A DNA stretch of 64,000 nucleotides from Armatimonadota bacterium. Lineage in GTDB: Bacteria > Armatimonadota > Armatimonadia > Armatimonadales > Capsulimonadaceae. The translations under genes and the position numbers were made by a program. This document shows, piece by piece, positions 8,518-16,800 of the stretch. The DNA lies in assembly GCA_025354405.1 (NCBI GenBank), contig JANXMY010000082.1, positions 38,765 through 102,764 of the forward strand, read 5' to 3'. Positions within the stretch are counted from its first letter, which is position 1. Each line of letters opens with the position of its first letter. The notes beneath the pieces are model-generated. The model saw nothing but the letters and a program-made list of their open reading frames with translations. It was not told where the DNA came from and did no database searches.

Positions 8518-8551
8518 AAGAAAATTATAGCAAATTGGGGAATGACTGTCA

Positions 8552-9520
8552 ATGGAAATTGGGCATCTGATGCAGGCGAATCTTCTTTCGCCCATGATCT
8601 TAGCGTTTGTACTGGGTATTACCGCCGCACGACTGCGAAGTGACCTGCGTGTTCCCGAGGCTCTCTACACCGGCCTTTCGATCTATCTGCTCTTGGCGAT
8701 TGGGATGAGAGGGGGGGCAGAGCTTTCACACACCTCCTTCCTGCACTTTTGGAAGCCGGGTCTGGCGACACTCCTGCTCGGCATTTCGGTTCCGATCTGG
8801 TGTTATGTTATCCTGCGCCGTCTGGGGAAATTCGACAATGTTAATGCGGCGGCAATTGCCGCGCACTATGGCTCAGTTTCCGCAGTGACTTTCATCGCGA
8901 GCTTGTCCTTTTTAGACAGCGTGAAAGTGCCCTACGAGGGGTTTCTGCCTACTCTTGTGGCCCTGCTGGAAGTTCCAGCCATACTTGTCGCGCTCCTTAT
9001 CGCGCGTTCGCAGATGCCGAATTCTAACAATCTGTCTCAGGCTTTACGCGAAATACTTACCGGCAAGACTGTCCTGCTGCTGATTGGCGGCTTGCTCATC
9101 GGGTTCTTAGCGGGACAAAAAGGAATGGAGCAGGTCAAGCCATTCTTCGTCGATCCTTACAAAGGGGTTCTTACTTTATTTCTTCTGGAAATGGGAATTG
9201 TGACTGGGCAGCGACTGGGGGAGCTTCGGAAAGTCGGCGTCTTCCTGCTGTGTTTCGGTATCTTGATGCCTCTTCTTCATGGGCTTTTGGGTGTAGCCGT
9301 AGGAACATGGGCTGGCCTCTCACTTGGGGGGAGCATGGTGCTGGGGGCAATGGTTGCCAGTGCTTCCTATATCGCTGCACCTGCCGCAGTACGGATCGTG
9401 CTCCCGGAAGCAAATCCTAGTTTATATTTGACAGCGGCTTTGGCGATTACATTCCCGTTTAATTTGGCATTCGGCATCCCTCTCTACTACACAGTAGCGC
9501 AGATGCTGCATCATGTCTGA
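8552..9520 (+). CDS. sbtA: Sodium-dependent bicarbonate permease, SbtA family
   Basis: A 322-residue membrane protein of the SbtA family (formerly DUF897). In cyanobacteria SbtA is a high-affinity Na+/HCO3- symporter. Family features seen are SPMILAFVLGITAARLRSDL, ALYTGLSIYLLLAIGMRGG, NAAAIAAHYGSVSAVTF and GAMVASASYIAAPAAVRIV, with about ten hydrophobic helices in two related halves. No SbtB gene is adjacent. Outside cyanobacteria the substrate is not well established, so bicarbonate transport is an inference. A beta-carbonic anhydrase gene lies 6 kb away but not in the same unit. Confidence 0.88.
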   Translation: MEIGHLMQANLLSPMILAFVLGITAARLRSDLRVPEALYTGLSIYLLLAIGMRGGAELSHTSFLHFWKPGLATLLLGISVPIWCYVILRRLGKFDNVNAAAIAAHYGSVSAVTFIASLSFLDSVKVPYEGFLPTLVALLEVPAILVALLIARSQMPNSNNLSQALREILTGKTVLLLIGGLLIGFLAGQKGMEQVKPFFVDPYKGVLTLFLLEMGIVTGQRLGELRKVGVFLLCFGILMPLLHGLLGVAVGTWAGLSLGGSMVLGAMVASASYIAAPAAVRIVLPEANPSLYLTAALAITFPFNLAFGIPLYYTVAQMLHHV

Positions 9521-9529
9521 CTTTCCAGG

Positions 9530-10150
9530 TCATTGGAGCCAGAGCGCTGCCGCTTGAATCTCTTCGCGGGTTAGACTGTGCCCACCGTCCGACCAGAAGA
9601 GAGTTACTTCGGCTCCTGCCTGTGTTAGCAGTGACGACAGACGATTGGTTTCCGTGGTATTGACGAGCGGGTCCTGCCGCCCTGCCCCGATAAAAATCCG
9701 TGTGCCGATTAAATTCGGCAGTTCATCAGGAGACAGTGGTACCATTGGGTGCAGCAATACTGCAGATTTGAGCACGCCTGGATAGAGCAGCAGCAGCGCG
9801 CCCGCAATGTTCGCACCGTTCGAGAAACCGACAGCGGTGACGTTCCCGGCATCAAAGCCGTAAGAGGCAGCAGCGGCTTCGATAAATTCTTTCAGCTCGC
9901 GCGATCTTTGCATCAGATCAGGAACATCGAAGACGCCCTCGGCAAGTCGACGGAAAAAGCGCGGCATACCATTTTCCAGCACTGGCCCGCGTGGGCTGAG
10001 GAGATTAGCATTCGGGTTAAGCATCTGCCCCAGCGGCAGCAGGTCATTTTCGTCACCGCCGGTTCCATGAAGCAGCAGCAGAGTTTCCTCTGCCCCCTCG
10101 ACCGGAACCCAGTGATGTACAAATTTTTGGAGGTTTGAGTTTTGCAGCAT
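9530..10150 (-). CDS. Carboxylesterase/phospholipase-type serine hydrolase
   Basis: A 206-residue alpha/beta hydrolase of the YpfH/carboxylesterase 2 type. The oxyanion segment LLLLHGTGGDEND, nucleophile motif GFSNG (Ser110), acid in GAGRQDPLV (Asp160) and GGHSL (His191) form a complete triad. No signal peptide, so cytoplasmic. The 5' end overlaps the divergent GH16 gene by 9 bp, and that gene's ribosome site lies inside this coding sequence. No strong ribosome site precedes the ATG. Confidence 0.87.
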   Translation of the reverse strand: MLQNSNLQKFVHHWVPVEGAEETLLLLHGTGGDENDLLPLGQMLNPNANLLSPRGPVLENGMPRFFRRLAEGVFDVPDLMQRSRELKEFIEAAAASYGFDAGNVTAVGFSNGANIAGALLLLYPGVLKSAVLLHPMVPLSPDELPNLIGTRIFIGAGRQDPLVNTTETNRLSSLLTQAGAEVTLFWSDGGHSLTREEIQAAALWLQ

Positions 10151-10978
10151 AATTGTTTGTCTTTGATTTTAGCGGCCGGTGCCGCTTTGCTCACTTCGCG
10201 CGTTCTTGGAGGCGAGCTCCAAAAGGCTGGTGGTCCTCCGGAAGGCTACAAATTGGTGTGGTCAGATGAGTTTGACAAAAAGGGTCTGCCCGACTCTTCC
10301 AAGTGGAGCTACGATACAGTGGCGAATGCCACTGGCTGGTACAACCACGAACAGCAATATTATGCCGCCGGGAGCTTGAAAAACTCACGCGTCGAAGGCG
10401 GAAAGTTAATACTCACTGCGCGTAAAGAAGCCTTAGCAACAGCGTCTGATTACGGCAATCAAAAGTATACCTCGGCTCGACTGATCACACGTGGCAAGGC
10501 TTCCTGGACGTACGGCTTTATCGAAGTGCGTGCCAAGCTCCCCGGCGGCACGGGCACCTGGCCCGCGATCTGGACGCTAGGGACAATCAATAAGTGGCCT
10601 GACTGCGGAGAAATCGATATTATGGAGCAGGTTGGTAAAGAGCCGACCAAAATCTCTGGAACAATCCATAATATTTCGACTGCCGGAACTTATGGCAATG
10701 GGAGTTCGATTCAGGTGCCGGATGCCTGCACAAAATTCCACAATTATCAGCTCACATGGACTTCAGAAAGTCTTTCCATAGGAATGGACGGTAAGATCTT
10801 TCATACCTACAAAAACCAGCACCATGGGAATGCTAGCTGGCCGTTTGATAAACCGCAGTATTTACTTCTGAATCTGGCAGTCGGCGGAGATATGGCCGGG
10901 CCAGTAGATGACACGATCTTCCCGCGTCAAATGGAAGTGGAATACGTTCGGGTTTATCAAAAAAACCCCCGGCCTTAA
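10142..10978 (+). CDS. Secreted glycoside hydrolase family 16 (laminarinase-like)
   Basis: A 278-residue GH16 enzyme. TTG start at 10142 is set by GGAGG (10129-10133) 8 bp upstream and an in-frame stop just before. An N-terminal signal (LSLILAAGAALLTSRVLGG) suggests secretion. The catalytic motif is GEIDIMEQ with Glu157 as nucleophile, Asp159 and Glu162 as acid/base. GTWPAIWTLG, WSYDTVANATGWYNHEQQYY (start of the barrel) and NLAVGGDMAG are typical of beta-1,3-glucanases. It probably cleaves beta-1,3-glucans, but related specificities (lichenan, agar, carrageenan) cannot be excluded by eye. Confidence 0.9.
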   Translation: MQHNCLSLILAAGAALLTSRVLGGELQKAGGPPEGYKLVWSDEFDKKGLPDSSKWSYDTVANATGWYNHEQQYYAAGSLKNSRVEGGKLILTARKEALATASDYGNQKYTSARLITRGKASWTYGFIEVRAKLPGGTGTWPAIWTLGTINKWPDCGEIDIMEQVGKEPTKISGTIHNISTAGTYGNGSSIQVPDACTKFHNYQLTWTSESLSIGMDGKIFHTYKNQHHGNASWPFDKPQYLLLNLAVGGDMAGPVDDTIFPRQMEVEYVRVYQKNPRP

Positions 10979-10988
10979 GCAGGCCGGG
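10968..10988 (-). terminator. Hairpin terminating wrbA, shared with GH16 3' end
   Basis: An 8-bp GC-rich stem (10968-10975 with 10981-10988) with a 5-nt loop that contains the GH16 stop codon. On the minus strand it is followed by CC and a T run, so it acts for the wrbA gene. The GH16 C-terminal codons encode part of it. Confidence 0.75.
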
Positions 10989-10996
10989 TGCTTTCA

Positions 10997-11623
10997 CTAA
11001 GCCGTCTGAGTCATACCCGCCGCTTTCAGTGCTTTGGCGACTTGGGCGATTCGCTTGCCCTGGAACCGGGCAACCTCGAGATCGTCTGCTGTCGGAGGAG
11101 CATTATTCTGCCCTGATACGGAAGAGGCTCCATACGGAGTTCCAGCCCTGAACAGAACAGGGTCGGCATAGCCAAGCGGGACGATGATCATGCCCAGATG
11201 CACCAGAGGCGTGTAAAGAGACGTGATCGTCGTCTCGTTGCCGCCATGAGTCGTTGAAGTAGAAGTAAATGCCCCACCCGCTTTCCCATTTAGCTTTCCT
11301 TGGAACCAGAGGCCGCCCAGCGAGTCGATATAGGCTTTAAGCTCCGAGGAGACATTGCCGAACCGAGTCGGCGTACCAAGGACAATCGCATCGGCTGCGA
11401 CGGCGTCCGCCTCAGTCGGTGCTTCATATTTCGCATTCATCGCATCCGCGCTCTCCGCCCAGCCAGGCGAATAGGCCATGACGTCGCGGCTCACGATTTC
11501 CCGTGCCCGCCTCAGTGTGACCGTGGCTCCTTCGGCACGAGCCCCCTCAGCGATTGCATTGGCGAGTGCTTCGGTCGCCCCTGTTCGCGAATAAAACGCG
11601 ATTAAAACTTTAATCTCTGACAT
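10997..11623 (-). CDS. wrbA: NAD(P)H:quinone oxidoreductase WrbA
   Basis: A 208-residue flavodoxin-fold FMN enzyme that reduces quinones with two electrons, limiting redox cycling. The FMN phosphate loop AFYSRTGATEALA, the GTPTRFGNVSSELKAYIDSLGG loop (core TPTRFGNVSSELKAY) and FTSTSTTHGGNETTI are WrbA hallmarks. I start at the second ATG (11623) because AAGGA lies about 10 bp upstream; the first ATG at 11641 adds six residues and overlaps that site. It is followed by its own hairpin. Confidence 0.92.
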   Translation of the reverse strand: MSEIKVLIAFYSRTGATEALANAIAEGARAEGATVTLRRAREIVSRDVMAYSPGWAESADAMNAKYEAPTEADAVAADAIVLGTPTRFGNVSSELKAYIDSLGGLWFQGKLNGKAGGAFTSTSTTHGGNETTITSLYTPLVHLGMIIVPLGYADPVLFRAGTPYGASSVSGQNNAPPTADDLEVARFQGKRIAQVAKALKAAGMTQTA

Positions 11624-11687
11624 AGTCTCATATTCCTTCATATCAAGCGTAAACTAAGCTGAGGGCAAAGCTGGAATGACTTCCAGG

Positions 11688-11824
11688 CTAATACCACATC
11701 GACATCATTCCCGACTGCAAAATCCCTGTCAACAAATCTGTGCGCTGTTCCAGATCCCTATCTGGGTAAGTGCCAGGGCAGCCGCGGTCATACCAGCGAC
11801 GGAATTCTTTGTTTTGAATCTCAT
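11688..11824 (-). other. Short stretch with two overlapping small reading frames
   Basis: Between DoxX and wrbA. One frame (11729-11824) begins with ATG directly after the DoxX stop and encodes 31 residues with a hydrophobic centre (SVAGMTAAALALTQIGIW). Another frame to 11688 reads RRWYDRGCPGTYPDRDLEQR and ends GILQSGMMSMWY but has no standard start. Either may be a small gene or remains of one. No homologue is recognised. Confidence 0.25.
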
Positions 11825-12283
11825 TTAATCAAGTCTTCTTGTTTCCAATAATATCGCATTTTGTCGACGTTCCCGGAAAAATAATCTATCCAGAGAAATC
11901 GCCCCTGGGCCAGTGAATAGCATCACCATCGCAATGGAAAGGTAAATCAATGCTGACTCGAAAGAGGTACCATGGGGGCTCACAAAGGGATCATGATTCT
12001 TGAAATGCACCGCCAGCAGTGCAAATAGCATCGTAGCCGCGACCCCAAGTGCCGCAATTGGGGTCAGCAGCCCCGTGAGAAAGGCCAAACCACCAAAAAA
12101 CTCGGAGAAGGCGGCGAGAAATTGAAAAACCCCGGGAACCGGTGCCCCTGGCCCCATCCAGCTCATCGCGTGCTGAATTTTGGGCCATCCGTGCAGCATC
12201 AAAGCTGATCCTGCAACTAGGCGCAATATCAGCAGCCCGACTGCCCCTCGCCCTCCCACAAATTGTCCAAAAAGCCGCTGCAT
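11825..12283 (-). CDS. DoxX-family membrane protein
   Basis: A 152-residue membrane protein of the DoxX/DoxD-like family, four hydrophobic helices. The N-terminus ILRLVAGSALMLHGWPKI and the central FLAAFSEFFGGLAFLTGLLTPIAAL are family signatures. AGGGAG lies 8 bp before the ATG. DoxX proteins are linked to redox and thiol stress, but their reaction is not established. It is divergent from an HxlR-type regulator, a common arrangement for quinone or electrophile response genes, and wrbA follows on the same strand. Confidence 0.88.
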   Translation of the reverse strand: MQRLFGQFVGGRGAVGLLILRLVAGSALMLHGWPKIQHAMSWMGPGAPVPGVFQFLAAFSEFFGGLAFLTGLLTPIAALGVAATMLFALLAVHFKNHDPFVSPHGTSFESALIYLSIAMVMLFTGPGAISLDRLFFRERRQNAILLETRRLD

Positions 12284-12337
12284 ACTACGCTCCCTTTACA
12301 CTATGTTTAATAATGCGCTATGTTTTTCAACGCGCAA

Positions 12338-12355
12338 TTACTAACATAATAGTAA
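12338..12355. promoter_or_regulatory. Inverted repeat in DoxX-HxlR intergenic region
   Basis: TTACTA and TAGTAA separated by 6 bp form a perfect dyad between two divergent genes, 55 bp from DoxX and 85 bp from the regulator. HxlR-family proteins bind dyads of this general type, so it is a candidate operator. Confidence 0.4.
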
Positions 12356-12439
12356 CTCTATGGGATAGGTTCCCCATACGGGAAATTTTTTCGCGGCACA
12401 TTTTGCTTCGGAATTGTGTTATGATATTAGAAACGAAAC

Positions 12440-12841
12440 ATGGAATATCAAGAAAACAACTCAGAGATATTCTGCCCAGCAAACGCGGCCCTCAACCTTT
12501 TGAGCGAGCGCTGGTCACTGCATATTGTGCGAGCACTGCTTGGAAACAAGAAACGCTTCAATGAGATCGGCCGTGAAATCGGCTTGAATCCGGCGACCCT
12601 GCGGGAACGCCTGCGCGCTTTGGAGTTAGAAGAGGTGCTGACACGCACGGTAATCACTCAGATGCCCCCGCATGTCGAGTACGAACTGACCGCTAAAGGC
12701 CAGGCATTGAACACGATTTTTGAGGCTTTGGGTGAGTGGGGACGGACGTGGATGCGGCCGAAAGGTGCCGAGCTATTTGACGCTCCGCCTTCAGTGAAAG
12801 TTGAAAGTTGCAGTGAAACCGCGCGGGAGCGCGTCGGGTGA
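12440..12841 (+). CDS. HxlR-family transcriptional regulator
   Basis: A 133-residue winged-helix regulator. The N-terminal [20 protein letters not shown] (a cysteine then the first helix), [20 protein letters not shown] recognition helix region, and wing [19 protein letters not shown] are typical of HxlR. Cys12 is in the position of the redox- or electrophile-sensing cysteine of YodB/HypR-type members, so thiol sensing is plausible. It is divergent from DoxX and probably controls it. Its 3' end overlaps the convergent prepilin-like gene by 51 bp. Confidence 0.9.
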   Translation: MEYQENNSEIFCPANAALNLLSERWSLHIVRALLGNKKRFNEIGREIGLNPATLRERLRALELEEVLTRTVITQMPPHVEYELTAKGQALNTIFEALGEWGRTWMRPKGAELFDAPPSVKVESCSETARERVG

Positions 12842-13504
12842 GGCGGCGGCGAGTGTTGACCCGGTGCTAACCGCATCTGGCCGCAGCCATTTAACATGTC
12901 CATCGGCCAGCAGGAAGTCACGCCCGCCCTCATGCCGATTTGCCCCTGGGGCAATGACGCTGACGAAATAATTTGCGAATATTGACTCCGCCTCGTTCGA
13001 ATCATTCAGCCGTGCAATGTTAGCCGCAAGCCCCCCGCCCGTCGACTCCGCGATCAGCACTGTGTTAGCTGGAGATTTGAGCGCCGCGAGTGGCAATCCC
13101 CCGGCGGTCACTTTCGCGCTGAGATTGACATTCATGAAGTAAGTCACCGGAAAATACATATTTCCGCCGATGACCGCTTTCGGCGTCTCATCCGTCGGGC
13201 AGACAAAAACTCCCACCGACTGCAGATACGGATTCAAGACTCCCGCCCACCCTGCGTAATCATTTCCAGACACCGGGTTGGTTACGGCGAGCAAATGTCC
13301 CGGCATCAGCTTCTCTTCATTGTCTTCTTCATAGAGTTGTATCCCCAGTCCAATCTGCCGCAGATTGGATGAGCATTGCGCCCGGTAAGCTCGAGTCCGG
13401 ACCTTTTGAAACACAGGCAGAAGCAAGGCCGCGAGTATTGCAATTATCGCGATGACGATGAGAAGCTCGATGAGGGTAAATGCCGATATTTTCTGACGGC
13501 TCAT
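12791..13504 (-). CDS. Prepilin-like protein with H-X9-DG domain (DUF1559 type)
   Basis: A 237-residue exported protein. The N-terminus [20 protein letters not shown] is a type IV prepilin methylation signal and helix. The C-terminal [18 protein letters not shown] is the H-X9-DG motif found in the very large prepilin-like families of Planctomycetes and Armatimonadota. The middle holds a CxnC-like pair (AQCSSN, FVCPTDE). Such proteins are thought to form pseudopili or surface structures; function is not established. The promoter places the start of transcription at the ATG. Confidence 0.9.
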   Translation of the reverse strand: MSRQKISAFTLIELLIVIAIIAILAALLLPVFQKVRTRAYRAQCSSNLRQIGLGIQLYEEDNEEKLMPGHLLAVTNPVSGNDYAGWAGVLNPYLQSVGVFVCPTDETPKAVIGGNMYFPVTYFMNVNLSAKVTAGGLPLAALKSPANTVLIAESTGGGLAANIARLNDSNEAESIFANYFVSVIAPGANRHEGGRDFLLADGHVKWLRPDAVSTGSTLAAASPDALPRGFTATFNFH

Positions 13505-13509
13505 TGAAT

Positions 13510-13538
13510 ATTATAGCGCTCAGTATGGGGGACGTCAA
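13510..13538 (-). promoter_or_regulatory. Promoter of the prepilin-like gene (leaderless)
   Basis: Minus strand: TTGACG (13533-13538), 17 bp, TATAAT (13510-13515). Only 5 bp separate the -10 box from the ATG and there is no ribosome site, so the transcript probably starts at the ATG. Confidence 0.75.
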
Positions 13539-13558
13539 GGCAGTGCTTGCCTATCGGG

Positions 13559-13564
13559 TATAAT
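13559..13564 (+). promoter_or_regulatory. -10 box of glmS promoter
   Basis: TATAAT 34 bp before the glmS ATG, with AGGGAG as ribosome site in between. No good -35 hexamer is seen. No glmS ribozyme fold was recognised in the short leader. Confidence 0.5.
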
Positions 13565-13598
13565 CTGCGAAACGCTTACAGGGAGCAATTTAAAATCT

Positions 13599-15443
13599 AT
13601 GTGTGGAATTACGGGCTATGTGGGCGGACGTGAGGGCAGTGTCCGGCTGGCGCTGGATAACTTGAAGAGGCTGGAGTATCGGGGCTATGATTCGGCAGGT
13701 GTCGCTGTCGTGAAGACAGGCGATGACCGAGTGACGGTACTGAAGAAGAAGGGCAAGCTCGCGAATCTGGAAGCGGCCCTGAGCGGTCTGGACAGATCCG
13801 GCGGGACAGTGATCGCTCACACGCGCTGGGCGACCCACGGGCGGCCTAACGATGTCAACGCCCACCCCCACAGCGACTGCACTGGCAAGATCGCACTGAT
13901 CCACAACGGCATTATCGAAAATTATATCTCGCTGAAAGAGCGTCTCACGGCCGCAGGACACGTTTTTGCCAGCGACACGGACACCGAAGTTCTGGTGCAT
14001 CTGGTGGAAGCCCATCTGGCCCACGGGAACGGGCTGGAAAGTGCAGTACGGGCAGCCCTGGCGGAAGTGACCGGAGCCTATGCCATCTGCGTCGTTTCCA
14101 GCGAGGAACCCGAAACGATCTACGCCGCGAAGACTGCTTCACCTTTGATCATCGGCCTCGGCGAAGGAGAAAACTTTCTGGCCTCCGATATTCCTGCCGT
14201 AATGGGTTTCACCCGAAACGTGCTGGTGCTTGAAGACGGCGACTTTGCCCGGATCACGCCCGAAGGAGTCACGCTGACGACGCTGGACGGCAAGCCGCTG
14301 CAGCGTGATGTCTTCCATGTCACCTGGGATGTCAGCACGGCGCAGAAGGGCGGATTTGCCCATTTCATGCTCAAGGAAATCTACGACCAGCCGCAGGCAA
14401 TCCGGGATACGCTGCGTGGACGGGTCACGGAAACGCATCAGGTGACGTTCCCCGAGCTGAAGCTGCCCACTTCTAAGCTGCTGGATTTTAACCGCATTGT
14501 CATTGTCGCCTGCGGAACCGCATACAACGCAGGGCTGGCGGGCAAGAACTTCTACGAACACCTTTTACGCCGCCCGGTGGATGTGCAGGTGGCGAGCGAG
14601 TTCCGCTACAACGACCCCATCGTAGACGCACGAACCCTGGCGATTATCATCTCCCAGTCCGGGGAGACGGCGGACACGCTGGCGGGTCTGCGTGAGGCGA
14701 AAATCAAGGGAGCGACCACGCTTGCTTTGGTAAATGTCGTCGGCTCGAGCATAGCCCGTGAGGCCGACGAAGTAATTTACACCTATGCGGGGCCGGAGAT
14801 CAGTGTGGCCTCGACAAAAGCGTATGTCACCCAGCTGGTCGGGCTCTATTTGATTGGCCTGTATATCGCGCAGGAAGAAAACAAGCTGGGGCCGGGTGTC
14901 GTCGCCGATTATGTGGAGCAGCTCTTGAAACTCCCCGAGCAGGTCGAGGAAATACTCGCTGACACGTCTGCGATACAGGAAGTCGCACTGAAGCTTAAAG
15001 ACTCGTCATCGTTCTTTTTCCTAGGGCGCGGCTTTGATTATGCAGTGGCTCAGGAAGGGGCACTGAAGCTTAAAGAGGTCTCTTATATCCATGCCGAAGC
15101 TTATCCTGCTGGGGAGCTGAAACATGGCCCACTTGCCCTGGTCGAGCCAGGGGTTTCGGTGGTGTGTATTGCCACTCAATCGTCACTCTATGACAAAGTG
15201 CAGTCGAATGTGAAAGAAGTCAGTGCCCGGGATGCCTCGACCGTCGGGATCGTCAAAGCGGGTGATGAAGGCCTGAACGAACATTTCGTCGACAGCATTC
15301 TGCGCGTCCCTGCGACGCATGACACATTCATGCCCGCGCTGGCAATCATTCCGATGCAGCTGCTGGCCTATTACATCGCTGATGCACTGGGCCGGGAAAT
15401 CGACCAGCCACGCAATTTAGCAAAATCAGTAACCGTAGAATAA
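13599..15443 (+). CDS. glmS: Glutamine-fructose-6-phosphate aminotransferase
   Basis: A 614-residue enzyme that makes glucosamine 6-phosphate, the first step to UDP-GlcNAc for cell wall. The N-terminal glutaminase begins MCGITGYVGG with nucleophile Cys2; HTRWATHGRPNDVNAHPHSD is the glutamine-binding region. Two SIS domains follow (VIVACGTAYNAGLAGK and FFFLGRGFDYAVAQEGALKL), with SQSGETADTLAGLREAK sugar-phosphate loop and the C-terminal PRNLAKSVTVE tail that closes the active site. Full family length, own promoter. Confidence 0.98.
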   Translation: MCGITGYVGGREGSVRLALDNLKRLEYRGYDSAGVAVVKTGDDRVTVLKKKGKLANLEAALSGLDRSGGTVIAHTRWATHGRPNDVNAHPHSDCTGKIALIHNGIIENYISLKERLTAAGHVFASDTDTEVLVHLVEAHLAHGNGLESAVRAALAEVTGAYAICVVSSEEPETIYAAKTASPLIIGLGEGENFLASDIPAVMGFTRNVLVLEDGDFARITPEGVTLTTLDGKPLQRDVFHVTWDVSTAQKGGFAHFMLKEIYDQPQAIRDTLRGRVTETHQVTFPELKLPTSKLLDFNRIVIVACGTAYNAGLAGKNFYEHLLRRPVDVQVASEFRYNDPIVDARTLAIIISQSGETADTLAGLREAKIKGATTLALVNVVGSSIAREADEVIYTYAGPEISVASTKAYVTQLVGLYLIGLYIAQEENKLGPGVVADYVEQLLKLPEQVEEILADTSAIQEVALKLKDSSSFFFLGRGFDYAVAQEGALKLKEVSYIHAEAYPAGELKHGPLALVEPGVSVVCIATQSSLYDKVQSNVKEVSARDASTVGIVKAGDEGLNEHFVDSILRVPATHDTFMPALAIIPMQLLAYYIADALGREIDQPRNLAKSVTVE

Positions 15444-15484
15444 TTTGTGTCAGCGGAAAAATTGAGGACGGCGGGTAAAAAACG

Positions 15485-16042
15485 ATGAGCGTATTGGATG
15501 AAGTGCTGCGTGCGAATGCGCAGTTTGTTGAAACTTACGACCCGGGCCGGGCGACGGCCCCGGTCAAACGAAAGCTGGCGATCGTCGCCTGTATGGACTA
15601 TCGGATCCCCCTGGAGCAGGCGTTCGGCCTGAAGCCGGGCGATGCTTACATCATCCGTAATGCGGGCGGGATCGTTACCGAAGATGTTATCCGCTCCCTG
15701 CTGGTCGCCCATTATCGACTTGGAGCAGAGGAATTTCTGATCATCAACCATACTGAGTGCGGCATGCAGACATTCCGGGACGAAGAGCTTCGGGATGATA
15801 TTCGCAGGCGCACTGGTACGGACTCGATTGCCCCGGAGCAGTTTCATGCCTTTCAAGGCCTGGAAGAGCATGTGCGCCAGCAGATCCAGCGTATCCAGTC
15901 GCATCCCTGGATTCCCGCGGAGATTGTACTGTCAGGGTGCATTTACGATGTTCACACGGGAAAGCTAACTACGGTATCGATGACCGAGACAGGCAAAGAG
16001 CGCAAGGCACTTCCAGCCTTATCTCCGCTGGCTGCACTTTAA
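15485..16042 (+). CDS. Beta-class carbonic anhydrase
   Basis: A 185-residue zinc enzyme interconverting CO2 and bicarbonate in the cytoplasm. Zinc ligands are Cys36 (with the Asp38-Arg40 dyad in ACMDYRI), His89 and Cys92 (NHTECGM). IIRNAGGIVTEDVIRSL and LSGCIYDVHTGKLTTV match the short plant-type/Mycobacterium-type beta-CAs. It lies 41 bp after glmS on the same strand and may be read from the same message. It could supply bicarbonate for carboxylases. Confidence 0.92.
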   Translation: MSVLDEVLRANAQFVETYDPGRATAPVKRKLAIVACMDYRIPLEQAFGLKPGDAYIIRNAGGIVTEDVIRSLLVAHYRLGAEEFLIINHTECGMQTFRDEELRDDIRRRTGTDSIAPEQFHAFQGLEEHVRQQIQRIQSHPWIPAEIVLSGCIYDVHTGKLTTVSMTETGKERKALPALSPLAAL

Positions 16043-16785
16043 CTGTTCGCGCGTACCGCCCGCAGGAGCCAGGCAGCCAGAGCCTCGCGCCGAGAGGCCA
16101 TTTGCCCCTCCACATCCGCGTGCGAAAGGGGCACGCCTGGCAGCAGCCCCGTCCCGTAATTCGTCGCCAGTGAGACCCCGGCATAGCGCAGCCCAGCCTC
16201 GCGGCACAAAATGGCCTCCGGCGCCCCTGTCATGCCCACCACATCAGCTCCCCAGCTGGCGAAGAGACGGACTTCGGCAGGGGTTTCGTAGCGCGGTCCG
16301 GAAACGCATACATAGGTCCCGCGTGGATGTACTGACAGGCTTGTGCCCAGCGTATCCAGCAGAGCTTGGCGCAGACCCGGATCATAGGGAGCGGAAAAAT
16401 CCGAGTGGTGTACCTGTCCCGGCGTCTCGAAAAATGTCACGACCTCGCCTTTCGTCAGGTCCAAAAAATCATCGAGCAGGACGAAATCCCCGGGTGCGAT
16501 TTCTTTATGCAAAGAGCCAACCGCGGTCGTGGCAAACACCGCTTCGACTTCGAGGCTCTGCAAAGCCGCAATATTCGCTCGGTGATTGATCTTGTGCGGC
16601 GGAAGAGAATGTCCGGGGCCGTGCCGTGCCAGAAAGATCAATTCCAGTCCATCTCCGAGATCGGCCCGGGTCACCAGTGCTTCCCCATAAATTGTTGGGA
16701 TCGTTTCCGCTGTTCCCGCGACAAGAGAGGCTCCGAAGCCCGTTCCGCCGATAATTGCTTTTCGCCTCTGAATTGATTGGCTCAT
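16039..16785 (-). CDS. MTAP-type nucleoside phosphorylase
   Basis: A 248-residue PNP/MTAP family 2 enzyme, probably phosphorolysing 5'-methylthioadenosine or methylthioinosine in methionine salvage. IIGGTGFG at the N-terminus binds phosphate; ARHGPGHSLPPHKINHRANI, CVSGPRYETPAEVRLFASWG and GADVVGMTGAPEAILCREAG (core GMTGAPEAIL) are diagnostic. The MTG rather than MTT at the last motif is reminiscent of methylthioinosine phosphorylases, so substrate is not settled. Convergent with the carbonic anhydrase gene, overlapping by 4 bp. AGGA precedes the ATG by 7 bp. Confidence 0.88.
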   Translation of the reverse strand: MSQSIQRRKAIIGGTGFGASLVAGTAETIPTIYGEALVTRADLGDGLELIFLARHGPGHSLPPHKINHRANIAALQSLEVEAVFATTAVGSLHKEIAPGDFVLLDDFLDLTKGEVVTFFETPGQVHHSDFSAPYDPGLRQALLDTLGTSLSVHPRGTYVCVSGPRYETPAEVRLFASWGADVVGMTGAPEAILCREAGLRYAGVSLATNYGTGLLPGVPLSHADVEGQMASRREALAAWLLRAVRANS

Positions 16786-16800
16786 TGATAAATCCTGCCT

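Noticed and set aside
13565..13598. glmS ribozyme
   Set aside because: The leader is only about 30 nt, too short for the ribozyme.
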